Below, piece by piece: positions 8,345 to 16,478 of a stretch of DNA of 36,371 bases. The stretch is from Vicinamibacteria bacterium (GTDB lineage: Bacteria > Acidobacteriota > Vicinamibacteria > Fen-336): contig JAMPXO010000043.1 in assembly GCA_023701125.1 (NCBI GenBank), positions 1-36,371 on the forward strand. Direction: 5' to 3'. The notes under the pieces were generated by a model. That model was given only the letters and a program-made list of their open reading frames with translations, was not told the DNA's origin and ran no database searches. Every line of letters starts with the position of its first letter. The first letter of the stretch is position 1. The position numbers were made by a program, and so were the translations under genes.

Positions 8345-10038
8345 GCGTCGAGCTTGTAGCGCGTGGTGACGCGCTGGTAGAGCGGAGCCCAGAAGGCGCG
8401 GTTGACGGCCACGATCAACGTGACCATCAGCGCCAGGCTGGCCGCCACGACCTGCGGGTCGGCCACCTCGTAGGTCGCCCGGTCGAGGCTGGCGCCGATC
8501 CCGCGCACCGCGTAAGTACGGCCGTCGACGACCAGGTACTCGCACAGGATCATCGCGTTCCAGCCGGCGCCCCAGGCGGTCAGGCAACCCGTGACCAGCC
8601 CCGGCAGCACCGCGGGCACGAACACGTGGCGCAGGCGGCCCAGCCGCGACAGGCCGAGCGAGCGGGCCGCCTCGTTCATCTCTCGCGGGATCGTGGCCGC
8701 GGCCCCCATCACGTTGAAGAGCACGTACCAGAACATCGTCGACAACGACAGCAGCAGGGCGGCTCCCTCCAGCCCCAGGCCACGCGCGACGAGCGCCACG
8801 ATCAGCGGGAAGAAGGCCGCCGCCGGCACGCTGGCCGCGACCTGGATCACCGCCAGCGCGGGCGTACGCAGGCGGGGCCGCGAGGCCACCAGGGCCGCCA
8901 GCGGCACCGCCAGCAGCGCCGAAGCGCCGACTCCGAAGCCGACCCGGAGCAGGCTCAGCAGCAGGTCCCCGGGCAGCGCCAGCAGCGCGGGTGACAACGG
9001 GGCGTCGACGAACGTGTGATATCCGTGGCGCACCGCCAGCGCCGCCAGCACGAGCGGCGGCAGCGCCACCGCCGCCTGCAGGCCGCGGCGGCTGGCGATC
9101 GCGTCGAGGGTGCGTCCGGCGAGCCGGAAGCCGGCCTCTGCGCCCGGCACCACCACCCGCCCCAGCAACCCGCGCACGACCTGGCTGCGCATCAGCACCC
9201 GCGCCACCCGTGGCACCTGCGGACGGTCGCCCGACTCGTCGAAGTGGAAGCGCTCGGCGTAGGTCTCGAGCGGTCCCCACACCAGGAGGTGCATCGCGGC
9301 GGTCACCGCGAGCAGGCACAGCAGCGCGGCGACGGTCTGGTCGTAGCGCCCGACCACGACGGACTGCGCCAGGTACGAGCCGAGGCCCGGCAGCGTGTAG
9401 CGGGCGGGGCCCACCGCGATGATCTCGCTCGCGATCAGGAAGTAGAAGCCGTTGGCCCACGACAGCAGCGAGTTGTAGACGAGGTTCGGGAACACTGCCG
9501 GCAGCACCAGCCGGCTCCACCGCGCAGCGCCACGGAGCCCGAGCTGCCGGGCCGCGAGGCCGACGTCCTCGGGCAGCGTGGCCAGGCTCTCGTAGACCCC
9601 GAACGCGAGGTTCCAGAACATGCAGGTGAAGATCAGGAACACCGCGGCCGCCTCGACGCCGAGCGCGGAGCCCGCGGTGACGCGGATGAAGAACGCGACC
9701 GCCACCGGGAAGAAGCCGAGGATCGGCACCGACTGCAGCACGTCCAGGACCGGCAGCACCACGCGCCGTGCGGCTGGGCTGCGCGCCGCCGCGTGGCCGA
9801 CGGCCAGGGCCGCGAGCAGGGCGAAGATGTAGGCGGCGAGCAGCCTCAGCAGCGAGAGGGCGAGGTAGGCCGGCAGCAGCGCCGGCCGCAGCTCGAGGGC
9901 CGGCGCGTCGTGCGGCCGCAGCGAGGCGGAGGCGAAGACGGCGAGCGCCACGAGGCCCAACAGCGCGGCAACCACCCCGGCGTCGACCGGGAGCGAGGAG
10001 CGCTTGCGGCCAGGGCGCCGCGTGGCATCGTGCGGCAC
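8341..10038 (-). CDS. ABC transporter permease, two fused BPD domains (NitT/TauT type)
   Basis: 565-residue inner-membrane protein made of two tandem binding-protein-dependent permease domains, each about 250 residues and each with its own EAA-like coupling loop (LPEDVGLAARQLGLRG, then IPREMNEAARSLGLSR). A single polypeptide would thus form the whole membrane channel. The N-terminus is short and basic, followed by many Ala/Leu/Val-rich helices. The start is GTG 10036-10038. There is no Shine-Dalgarno and a -10 element lies so close that the mRNA may begin at the start codon itself. It is first in a three-gene operon with the ATPase and the AAA-associated domain protein. Confidence 0.9.
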
Positions 10039-10044
10039 CCGCGG

Positions 10045-10053
10045 ATGCTAACA
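10045..10053 (-). promoter_or_regulatory. Extended -10 promoter of the ABC operon, possibly leaderless
   Basis: Minus strand TGTTAGCAT. Counting 7 nt from its last base places +1 on the G of the GTG start at 10038. No Shine-Dalgarno is present, in agreement with a leaderless transcript. The -35 is poor. Confidence 0.3.
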
Positions 10054-10078
10054 AACCCCGGGCGCGGTCCGACGGACA

Positions 10079-10106
10079 CCGGCGCCGGGGTGAAACCCGG
10101 CGCCGG
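10079..10106 (-). terminator. Strong hairpin terminator after the outer-membrane protein gene
   Basis: CCGGCGCCGGG, 6-nt loop, CCCGGCGCCGG: 11-bp perfect GC stem 8 bp past the stop of the gene at 10115-10789 and upstream of the ABC operon. It has no T-tract. Confidence 0.6.
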
Positions 10107-10114
10107 CGGTCATC

Positions 10115-10789
10115 TCAAAACCGGACGTGCAGACCGATCGTGGCGCTCACGCCCGACAGGTCGATCTCGTTGCCCTCGAAGTCGTTTGGCATGTCGTCCT
10201 TCGCCCACAGGTAACGGCCCTCGACCGCGATCGCGAAGTCGTCGCCGAGCGGGACCCGGAGTCCGGCCACGGCGTGGAGCCCGAACGCCACGTCCTCGGA
10301 CACGAAAGCGTCGTCGTAGATGTCGTAGCGACCCTCGAAGTCGATGAACTCGCCGTACTCCTCGTACTTGTAGAACACGAGGTCGGCGCCGACGCCCAGG
10401 TAGGGCTGGACCGCGCTGAAGCGGTCCCCGGGAGCGAACTTCAAGGTCACGCCGAGCGGGACCGTCTCCAGCCGCAGCGTCTGGTAGATGTCGTTGCCCC
10501 GGCCGTCGACGAAATCGCGATAGCGGGTGTCGATCGAGCGCTCGTAGTAGTCGACGCTGAGGCCGAACTCCACGTTCTTCGCCAGGCGGTGCGAGTACTC
10601 GACGCCGCCGAACACTCCGGTCCAGTCGGACTTCGAGACCGTGTAGAGCACCTCGTCGTCGCGGAAGAGGTTGGAGTCGGCCCGCGGGAAGTAGGCGCCG
10701 ATCCGCAGGTCCAGGCCCTGGGCCGCGGCGGGCGCGGCGGAACCGAGCAGCACGGCACAGCACAAAGCAGTGAGTCCAAGGCGGCGCAT
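10115..10789 (-). CDS. Outer-membrane beta-barrel protein
   Basis: 224 residues from ATG 10787-10789. A typical signal peptide (MRRLGLTALC core, cleavage near PAAA-QG) is followed by alternating hydrophobic/aromatic strands separated by polar, acidic loops, as in small OmpA/OmpW/opacity-like eight-stranded barrels, and the chain ends in HVRF, a C-terminal Phe typical of BAM substrates. Acidic loops such as KYEEYGEFIDFEGRYDIYDD may bind cations. Function is unknown. An upstream in-frame ATG at 10837 would hide the signal peptide and is rejected. The leader contains GGGACGTCCC (10809-10818) and ACGGCC-CCT-GGCCGT (10820-10834), which could act in regulation. A strong hairpin follows the gene. 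Confidence 0.8.
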   Translation of the reverse strand: MRRLGLTALCCAVLLGSAAPAAAQGLDLRIGAYFPRADSNLFRDDEVLYTVSKSDWTGVFGGVEYSHRLAKNVEFGLSVDYYERSIDTRYRDFVDGRGNDIYQTLRLETVPLGVTLKFAPGDRFSAVQPYLGVGADLVFYKYEEYGEFIDFEGRYDIYDDAFVSEDVAFGLHAVAGLRVPLGDDFAIAVEGRYLWAKDDMPNDFEGNEIDLSGVSATIGLHVRF

Positions 10790-10910
10790 GGTCTTCTGTC
10801 TCTCCTCGGGGACGTCCCAACGGCCCCTGGCCGTCACGTGAGCAGGAACCCTGCCAGGTCCACCCGACGAGCAGAAAGGCCGGAAACGGCGGGGTTTTCA
10901 CACGAGGCCC

Positions 10911-10926
10911 CGCGGGAGAACCCGCG
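10911..10926 (-). terminator. Hairpin downstream of tRNA-Cys
   Basis: CGCGGG-AGAA-CCCGCG, a 6-bp perfect stem with a tetraloop 36 bp beyond the tRNA 3' end. A second smaller hairpin (10879-10890) is followed by CTTTCT on the minus strand. Either could end tRNA transcription. Confidence 0.3.
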
Positions 10927-10961
10927 ACGCTGTCCCCTCGGGAGGACGCAGGCGGGGAGAC

Positions 10962-11037
10962 TGGAGGCGGCGACCGGAGTCGAACCGGTGAATAGAGGTT
11001 TTGCAGACCTCCGCCTTGACCACTTGGCTACGCCGCC
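10962..11037 (-). tRNA. tRNA-Cys (GCA)
   Basis: 76 nt including encoded CCA. The acceptor GGCGGCG pairs with CGCCGCC, discriminator T; D-arm AGCCAAGTGGT; anticodon loop CTGCAAA gives anticodon GCA; T-arm ACCGGTTCGACTCCGGT. Single tRNA, divergent from tRNA-Gly. Confidence 0.95.
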
Positions 11038-11076
11038 CCGGGGGCCATCGAAAGACGGCCTGTGCGAGGCAGAGCG

Positions 11077-11105
11077 AATATAGAGGACTCCCGTCAGGGG
11101 TTCAA
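11077..11105 (-). promoter_or_regulatory. Promoter of tRNA-Cys
   Basis: Minus-strand TTGAAC (11100-11105), 17-bp spacer, TATATT (11077-11082), about 40 bp upstream of the tRNA. Confidence 0.65.
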
Positions 11106-11121
11106 CCAGAGGCGTCCCGGC

Positions 11122-11150
11122 TTGACGAGCGCGCGACCTCCGGCTATCTT
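11122..11150 (+). promoter_or_regulatory. Promoter of tRNA-Gly
   Basis: TTGACG (11122-11127), 17-bp spacer, TATCTT (11145-11150), placing the start only about 8 nt before the mature tRNA 5' end. Confidence 0.7.
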
Positions 11151-11165
11151 TCCTTTCGCTGCTGG

Positions 11166-11240
11166 GCGGGAATAACTCAGTGGTAGAGTGCGACCTTGCC
11201 AAGGTCGAAGTCGCGGGTTCGAATCCCGTTTCCCGCTCCA
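11166..11240 (+). tRNA. tRNA-Gly (GCC)
   Basis: 75 nt including encoded CCA. The acceptor GCGGGAA pairs with TTCCCGC; D-arm ACTCAGTGGTAGAGT; anticodon stem GACCT/AGGTC with loop TGCCA giving anticodon GCC; T-arm CGGGTTCGAATCCCG. Convergent with yraN. Confidence 0.95.
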
Positions 11241-11282
11241 TCCCCTGCACTTGGCCGAATCCGACGCGGCCGCGTGGCGGCT

Positions 11283-11645
11283 TCAGGCCGTGAACGCCCC
11301 CCGGTCGTGCCTTACCTGGGGCGGGTCCACGCTGCTGTCGATCGAGATCACGTCGAAGCGGTAGGACCGTTCGCGATCACCGTTGCGAGCGGCCCAGTCC
11401 CGGGCGGCACTCCCGATCCGATGCTGTTTCTGCGGCGTCACCGCCTCGTAACCGAAGCCATGCGCGCCGCCCCGGCGCTGTTTGACCTCGACGAACACGA
11501 TCGTCGCGCCGTCGCGGGCAATCAGGTCGATCTCGCCGCCCCGGGACCGGAAGTTGCGGGCCAGGATCACGAAGCCCGCCGCCGCGAGAAACGTGCAGGC
11601 CAGGTCTTCGCCCGGCTTGCCCGCCGCGGGCCCGCGCAGCCTCAG
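11283..11645 (-). CDS. yraN: UPF0102 (YraN-like) putative endonuclease, apparent CTG start
   Basis: About 120 residues. Family landmarks are GKPGEDLA, the RNFRSRGGEIDLIARDG core with the acidic PD-(D/E)XK-like residues, and VFVEVKQRR. Members are predicted small nucleases linked to DNA processing; cellular role is poorly defined. No ATG, GTG or TTG lies in frame at a suitable position: the best start is CTG 11643-11645, whose CTGA overlaps the cysS stop exactly as ATGA does at the other junctions of this operon, and which gives the usual family length. Translation by coupling to cysS is likely. It is the last gene of the operon and faces tRNA-Gly. Confidence 0.85.
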   Translation of the reverse strand: MRLRGPAAGKPGEDLACTFLAAAGFVILARNFRSRGGEIDLIARDGATIVFVEVKQRRGGAHGFGYEAVTPQKQHRIGSAARDWAARNGDRERSYRFDVISIDSSVDPPQVRHDRGAFTA

Positions 11646-13042
11646 CTCCGGCGCCAGCGGGTCCCGCGCGGCGTGTCCTCGAGCACGATCCCGCGTCGCT
11701 CGAGGTCGGCCCGCACCTCGTCGGCGCGGCGGAAGTCGCGGGCCCGGCGGGCCTCCTGGCGGGCGTCGAACAGCGCCTGCAAGTCGGCCTCGAGGCGGTC
11801 CTCGCCCGCCGGCAGCAGCACGCCGAAGACCCGGTCCATGCGCTCGAACCGCTCGCGCAGGGCCCCGGCCCCGGCCGCGTTCAGCGCGCCGCCGGCCAGC
11901 AACTGGTTGGCGTCGGTGACCAGGCCGTGGACCGCGGCGATCGCCTCGGGTGCGTTGAGGTCGTCGCGCAGGGCCGCGGCGAACGCGGTCTCGGCCCGCT
12001 CCCCCGCCTCCAGCGCCGCGGCGCTGGCCGGGCCGGCGGTCTCCACCTCGCCCAGCCGGCGCACCGCGCCGTGGATGCGCTCGAGCGCGGCCTTGGCCTG
12101 GTCCAGGCCCTCGAAGCTGAAGTTCAACTGCTTGCGGTAGTGGGCCTGTGCGAGCAGGTAGCGCACGGCCTCGGGCGAGTGGCCCGCCTCGACCAGGTCG
12201 GGCAGCGTGAAGAAGTTGCCCTTGCTCTTCGACATCGTCTCTTCGTTCACCAGCAGGTGCTCGACGTGCATCCAGTGGCGGACGAAGGGGTGGCCCGTGC
12301 CGCACTGGCTCTGGGCGATCTCGTTCTCGTGGTGGGGGAAGATCAGGTCGACGCCGCCGGCGTGCAGGTCCAGCGTGTCGCCCAGGTACTTCATGCCCAT
12401 CGCCGAGCACTCGATGTGCCAGCCGGGCCGGCCCTTGCCGAACGGCGCGTCCCACTGCGCCCAGGCCGGCTCGTCGGCCTTGAGCTTCCACAGCACGAAG
12501 TCGCGGGCGTCCTCCTTCTCGTACTTGTCCGTGTCGACTCGCGCGCCCGCCTTCATGCCCGACACGTCGAGCCGGGCCAGCTTGCCGTAGTCGGGGAACG
12601 AGCCGATGCGGAAGTAGACGCTGCCGTCGGCGACGTAGGTGTGGCCGCGCGCGATCAGCTTCCCGATCAGCTCGACCATCTCCGCGATGTGCTCGGTGGC
12701 CTTCGGCACGATCTCGGGGCGCTCCATCCGCAGCGCCTTCATGTCCGCCTCGAAGGCCGCGATGTGGGCGGCCGTGAAGGGGCCGATCTCCTGGCCGGCC
12801 TCCGCCGCGAGCTTGATGATGCGGTCGTCGACGTCGGTCAGGTTCATCACCTCGCGGACGCGGAAGCCGCAGTAGGTGAGCGCCCGGCGCAGCACGTCGG
12901 TGGCGACGAAGGTGCGGAAGTTGCCGATGTGGGCGCGGTTGTAGACGGTCGGGCCGCAGGCGTACATGCGGACCTCGGGCGGCGCCGACGGCCGCACCTC
13001 CTCCACTTCCCCGCTCAGCGTGTTGTAAAGCCGAAAGCTCAT
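11642..13042 (-). CDS. cysS: Cysteine--tRNA ligase
   Basis: 466-residue class I aminoacyl-tRNA synthetase that charges tRNA-Cys with cysteine. Seen are the zinc-site Cys29 in MYACGPTVYN, the HIGH-like HIGN (38-41), the WHIECSAM zinc/substrate segment, HHENE, and the KMSKS-type loop TMSKSKGN. The C-terminal DALR/anticodon region is complete, so length is normal. The start ATG 13040-13042 overlaps the phosphatase stop (ATGA). Its place inside a partner-switching operon is unusual. The tRNA-Cys gene lies about 0.6 kb beyond the stop of cysS. Confidence 0.97.
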   Translation of the reverse strand: MSFRLYNTLSGEVEEVRPSAPPEVRMYACGPTVYNRAHIGNFRTFVATDVLRRALTYCGFRVREVMNLTDVDDRIIKLAAEAGQEIGPFTAAHIAAFEADMKALRMERPEIVPKATEHIAEMVELIGKLIARGHTYVADGSVYFRIGSFPDYGKLARLDVSGMKAGARVDTDKYEKEDARDFVLWKLKADEPAWAQWDAPFGKGRPGWHIECSAMGMKYLGDTLDLHAGGVDLIFPHHENEIAQSQCGTGHPFVRHWMHVEHLLVNEETMSKSKGNFFTLPDLVEAGHSPEAVRYLLAQAHYRKQLNFSFEGLDQAKAALERIHGAVRRLGEVETAGPASAAALEAGERAETAFAAALRDDLNAPEAIAAVHGLVTDANQLLAGGALNAAGAGALRERFERMDRVFGVLLPAGEDRLEADLQALFDARQEARRARDFRRADEVRADLERRGIVLEDTPRGTRWRRS

Positions 13043-14679
13043 CTCTCCCTTGCCTTCAGGACCAGGACGGTGAGGTCGTCGGTGCAGCCCGCCGCCCCCG
13101 CCCAGCTTCTCACTTCGTCGACCACCCCCGCGAGCAGCGCGTCGGCGTCCTGCTCGCGCCGCCTCGCCAGCGCGCGCCCGAGGCGATCGTCGCCCCACTC
13201 CGCGCCGGAGCCGTCCTGGGCCTCGGTCGCGCCGTCGGTCACCGCGGCGATCAGGTCGCCGGGACCGAGCTGCAGCTCGCCCACCTCGCAGGCGATCTCC
13301 TCCAGCAGTCCCAGCACCGGCGATCCGCAGCCGAGCCGGGACAGGCTGCCGTCGGCCCGCATCAGGACCGGGGGCACGTGGCCCGCGGTCGCGTAGCGCA
13401 CGAGCCCCGAGCCGGGGTCCAGCTCCGCGTAGAAGAGCGTCACGTACTTCGACAGCGAGGTGCTCTCGTACAGGAACGTGTTGATCCGCAGCATCAACTG
13501 GTCGATCGGCAGCGTCCCCGCCAGCGCCCGCAGCGAGGCGTGCAGCGACGCCATCAGCAGGCTGGCCGGCGTGCCCTTGCCGGAGATGTCGGCCACGGCC
13601 AGCGCCAGGCGCCCGCCGGGCAGCGGGATGTAGTCGTAGAGGTCGCCGCCGACCTCGTAGCAGGAGTGGCTGGCGGCCGCCACGGTGTATCCGGCCAGCG
13701 ACGGGCACCGGCTCGGGAACAGGCTGCCCTGGATCTCGCGGGCGATCTGCAGCTCGCGGTCCTGGCGCTCCTTGGCCAGCCGCACGCGCTGCAGCCGCAG
13801 CGTGTCGAGCGCCGCCAGCGCCTGCTGGCCCAGGGTGGCCGCGAAGTCGAGGTCCTCCTCGGAGACCGCGGCCCCCGAGGCGCGCGGGCCGATCGCGAAG
13901 AAGCCGCCCGCGCGCGGCCCCAGCCGCAGCGGGATGACCGTGGACACCCGCATCGCGACCAGTGCCTCGCGCAGCGGGCCCGGCGGCAGCGTGCCGACCG
14001 CCGCGGGCCGCTCGAGCAGCGCGAGCAGCGGTGCGCTCTCTTCGGCGGAGAACGCCGGAGCCAGCGCCGAGCGCACGCCCTTGGCGCCGGCCAGCGTCAC
14101 GCCCTCGCCGCCGGCCAGGAACAAGGCGGCCCGCGACACGACGAGGTGCCCCATCAACGTCGACAACGCGACGTTGAGCACGGTCGCCTCGTCGGGGCTC
14201 GCCGCCAGCTCGCGGGTGATCTCGAACAGCGTCTTCAACTGGAAGACCTTGACCGACAGCCGCTGGTTGAGCCGTCGCACCTCTTCGTCGGCCCGCTGCG
14301 GACCCAGCCGCTCGCCGAGCAGCCCACACAGGGCCCCGATCGCCGCGGCCTCGCGGTCTCCTGCCCCGAGGCCCAGTGCCCCGACGACCCGCCCCGAGTG
14401 GCGCACGGGCAGCAGCCGGTCGAGGCCCAGCGGCAGCGGCCCCTCGCCGCGCTCGACGTCGGTCAGCGAGAGCCGCCCGGTCCCCCCAGCATCGGTGGTG
14501 GCCGCCCCGCGCGCGGCGCGCAGACGCAGGCCGCCATCGGCCTCCGCGGCGAACAGCGCCAGCGACGAGCAGCCGGTCAGGCGCTCGGCCAGCTCCAGCA
14601 CCGCCGACTGCGCCGCTTCGTCCGTCGTCGTGTCCGGCAGGACCTCGAGCAGCCGGGCCAGCTCCGCCGCGCCGTTCAC
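13039..14679 (-). CDS. GAF-domain PP2C phosphatase, RsbU/SpoIIE type
   Basis: 546 residues, cytosolic (no membrane segment). Two GAF-like sensor regions (about 1-130 and 150-300) joined by a coiled linker lead to a SpoIIE phosphatase domain (about 315-546) with the metal-binding signatures VGGDLYDY, ADISGKG, TAGH, TDGATEA and DDLTVLVL. Such proteins dephosphorylate a STAS antagonist so that it can bind the RsbW-type kinase and free a target. Both of those partners are encoded immediately upstream, so the complete switch is present: signal into the GAF regions, phosphatase, STAS, kinase. Start and stop both overlap neighbours by 4 nt. Confidence 0.92.
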   Translation of the reverse strand: MNGAAELARLLEVLPDTTTDEAAQSAVLELAERLTGCSSLALFAAEADGGLRLRAARGAATTDAGGTGRLSLTDVERGEGPLPLGLDRLLPVRHSGRVVGALGLGAGDREAAAIGALCGLLGERLGPQRADEEVRRLNQRLSVKVFQLKTLFEITRELAASPDEATVLNVALSTLMGHLVVSRAALFLAGGEGVTLAGAKGVRSALAPAFSAEESAPLLALLERPAAVGTLPPGPLREALVAMRVSTVIPLRLGPRAGGFFAIGPRASGAAVSEEDLDFAATLGQQALAALDTLRLQRVRLAKERQDRELQIAREIQGSLFPSRCPSLAGYTVAAASHSCYEVGGDLYDYIPLPGGRLALAVADISGKGTPASLLMASLHASLRALAGTLPIDQLMLRINTFLYESTSLSKYVTLFYAELDPGSGLVRYATAGHVPPVLMRADGSLSRLGCGSPVLGLLEEIACEVGELQLGPGDLIAAVTDGATEAQDGSGAEWGDDRLGRALARRREQDADALLAGVVDEVRSWAGAAGCTDDLTVLVLKARER

Positions 14680-15095
14680 CCCGTCCCCCCGGGCTCCCGG
14701 CGCCGCTTCTGCAGGCAGCAGACGTTGCTGCGGCCCGACCGACGGTAGGTCACCGAGTCCATCAGGCGCGTCATCAGGTGAACCCCGAAACCGCCCGTGC
14801 GCCGCTCCGTCGCGAAGCGCTCCAGGTCGATCCGCGGCATCGCCCGCGGGTCGATCGTCGCCCCGTGGTCGACCACCTCCACCCGCAGCTCATCCTCGCG
14901 CAAGACGAAGCGCAGGAGGACGGGCCCGCCGGGCCGCTCGGCGTAGGCGTGCTCGATCACGTTGGCCACCGCTTCATCCGTGGCGAGCGCGATGCCTTCG
15001 GCATCCGCGGTGCCGAAGCCCGCGACCTCCGCCAGGCTGCGTGCGGTCTCGCGCACCAGCGACAGGTACTGGGTGCGGGCCGGGAAGCTGAGCAC
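14676..15095 (-). CDS. RsbW/SpoIIAB-type serine kinase, anti-sigma-like
   Basis: 139-residue HATPase_c_2 protein. The N-box region ALATDEAVANVIEHAY, the ATP-binding DHG (VVDHGATIDP) and the glycine-rich TGGFGVHLM segment are present, as expected for a GHKL kinase that phosphorylates a STAS antagonist and sequesters its target. The start is GTG 15093-15095; no better in-frame start lies between it and the STAS stop. The stop overlaps the phosphatase start by 4 nt. No sigma factor gene is near, so the target may be an unlinked sigma factor or a non-sigma protein. Confidence 0.9.
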   Translation of the reverse strand: MLSFPARTQYLSLVRETARSLAEVAGFGTADAEGIALATDEAVANVIEHAYAERPGGPVLLRFVLREDELRVEVVDHGATIDPRAMPRIDLERFATERRTGGFGVHLMTRLMDSVTYRRSGRSNVCCLQKRRREPGGTG

Positions 15096-15151
15096 GACGC
15101 TCGGCTTCCTGCGGCGGGGCCGCGAGCCGGCGGCGCCGGGCCGGTCCGCGC

Positions 15152-15517
15152 TCAGGAGGCCGCCCCGTCGCCCCCCGCGTAGCTGCCCACGGCTTCGACC
15201 GCCGTCGGGAACACGCGGTAGAGGTGGTGCAGGCCGAGGATCTCGAAGATGTTGCGCACGGTGTCGTTCAGTCCCGACACGCGCAGATCGCCGCCGGCGT
15301 CGCGAATTTCTTCGATCGTGCCCATCATCGCGCCGAGACCGGCGCTGGCGATGTAGACGAGCGCCGAGCAGTCGACCACGATCCGCACCCGGCCGTCGCC
15401 CAGCGCCCGCCGCAACGCGCCCTCGAACTCGGGGGCGGTGTGGGCGTTGACGAAGCCGCGCGGCAGGATCACCCGGACGTCGTCCTCGTCGCGTGCCTCG
15501 ACCAGCAGATCGTCCAT
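15152..15517 (-). CDS. STAS-domain anti-anti-sigma factor (RsbV/SpoIIAA type)
   Basis: 121 residues from ATG 15515-15517; longer starts would reach into ribF with an arginine-rich tail and are rejected. The fold is a single STAS domain. The phospho-acceptor region reads YIASAGLGAMMG, keeping the Ser of the DSxGLG consensus but replacing the preceding Asp with Ala. It is the expected substrate of the kinase encoded next and of the RsbU-type phosphatase after it. The gap to the kinase gene is 56 bp, larger than the overlaps elsewhere in this operon. Confidence 0.9.
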   Translation of the reverse strand: MDDLLVEARDEDDVRVILPRGFVNAHTAPEFEGALRRALGDGRVRIVVDCSALVYIASAGLGAMMGTIEEIRDAGGDLRVSGLNDTVRNIFEILGLHHLYRVFPTAVEAVGSYAGGDGAAS

Positions 15518-15527
15518 GCTCGCCCGA

Positions 15528-16469
15528 CTATAACGCGGGTGCCGCAGCCCCACCCAGCACGCGGCGGGCCTCGGCCGCGTCGGCGGCAATCTGCGCCTGC
15601 AGGGCCTCCGGGCCCGCAAACCGCCGCTCCTCGCGCAGCCGGACCACGAACGCGACCCGGGCCTGCTCGCCGTAGAGGTCGGCGTCGAGGTCGAACAGGT
15701 GCGCCTCCAGCCGCACCTCGTTGCCGCCGAACGTCGGCCGTCGGCCGATGTTGGCGACGCCCGGCACGACGCCGACGCCGGGCAACCGGACCCACACGGC
15801 GTACACCCCGTTGCCGGGGAGCAGCTCGTTGAAGGGCTGGATGTTGGCCGTCGGGTAGCCGAGCCCGCGTGCGCGCCCGTCGCCGCGCACGACCTCGCCG
15901 TCGATGAACAGCGGGCGGCCCAGCAGGCGCGCGGCGGCGTCGACCGCGCCCCGCACGACGGCCTCCCGCACCCGCGTCGAGGAGATCGGCATGCCCTCGT
16001 CGGCGACGTGATCGACGGCCCGCACCTCGAAACCGGCCGCGCGCCCCAGCCGCTGCAGGGTGGCGACGTCGCCCAGCCGGCCGCGGCCGAAGCGGAACCC
16101 CGTGCCGACGATGACGGCGCGCGCCCGCAGGCGACCGGCCAGCAGGTCGTTGGCGAACGCCTCGGCCTCGAGCGCGGCCAGCGCAGCGTCGAACGGCAGG
16201 ACGGCGACGCGCGGCAGCCCCAGCCGGGTCAGGGCCTCGACCTTCTGGGCCAGCGTCATCAGTGCCGCCGGGGCGCGGTCGGGGGCGAGCACGCGCGAGG
16301 GGTGCGGCTCGAACGTCAACGCGGCAGGGGCCAGGCCCAGCTCGGCCGCAGCCGCGAGGGCCCGTCGCACCAGCTCCTGGTGGCCGCGGTGGACGCCGTC
16401 GAAGTTGCCGACGGCGAGTGCCGCGGGGCGGTCAGCCGCGGAGGCCGCGCCGGGGCCAAGCCACTGCAC
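15528..16469 (-). CDS. ribF: Bifunctional riboflavin kinase / FAD synthetase
   Basis: 313 residues making FMN and then FAD from riboflavin. The N-terminal nucleotidylyl-transferase half has GNFDGVHRGH, the FEPHPS motif and ISSTRVR; the C-terminal kinase half has GRARGLGYPTANI and VANIGRRPTF followed by the EAHLFD segment with the catalytic Glu region. Length is normal. GTG 16467-16469 is the start because the frame has little room upstream after the DUF4388 stop (9 bp gap). No FMN riboswitch is visible: it is an internal gene of the 20-11 kb operon. Confidence 0.95.
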   Translation of the reverse strand: MQWLGPGAASAADRPAALAVGNFDGVHRGHQELVRRALAAAAELGLAPAALTFEPHPSRVLAPDRAPAALMTLAQKVEALTRLGLPRVAVLPFDAALAALEAEAFANDLLAGRLRARAVIVGTGFRFGRGRLGDVATLQRLGRAAGFEVRAVDHVADEGMPISSTRVREAVVRGAVDAAARLLGRPLFIDGEVVRGDGRARGLGYPTANIQPFNELLPGNGVYAVWVRLPGVGVVPGVANIGRRPTFGGNEVRLEAHLFDLDADLYGEQARVAFVVRLREERRFAGPEALQAQIAADAAEARRVLGGAAAPAL

Positions 16470-16478
16470 GGCCGCCGG

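Noticed and set aside
15518-16478. FMN riboswitch before ribF
   Set aside because: Only 9 bp separate ribF from the upstream gene; no room for a leader.
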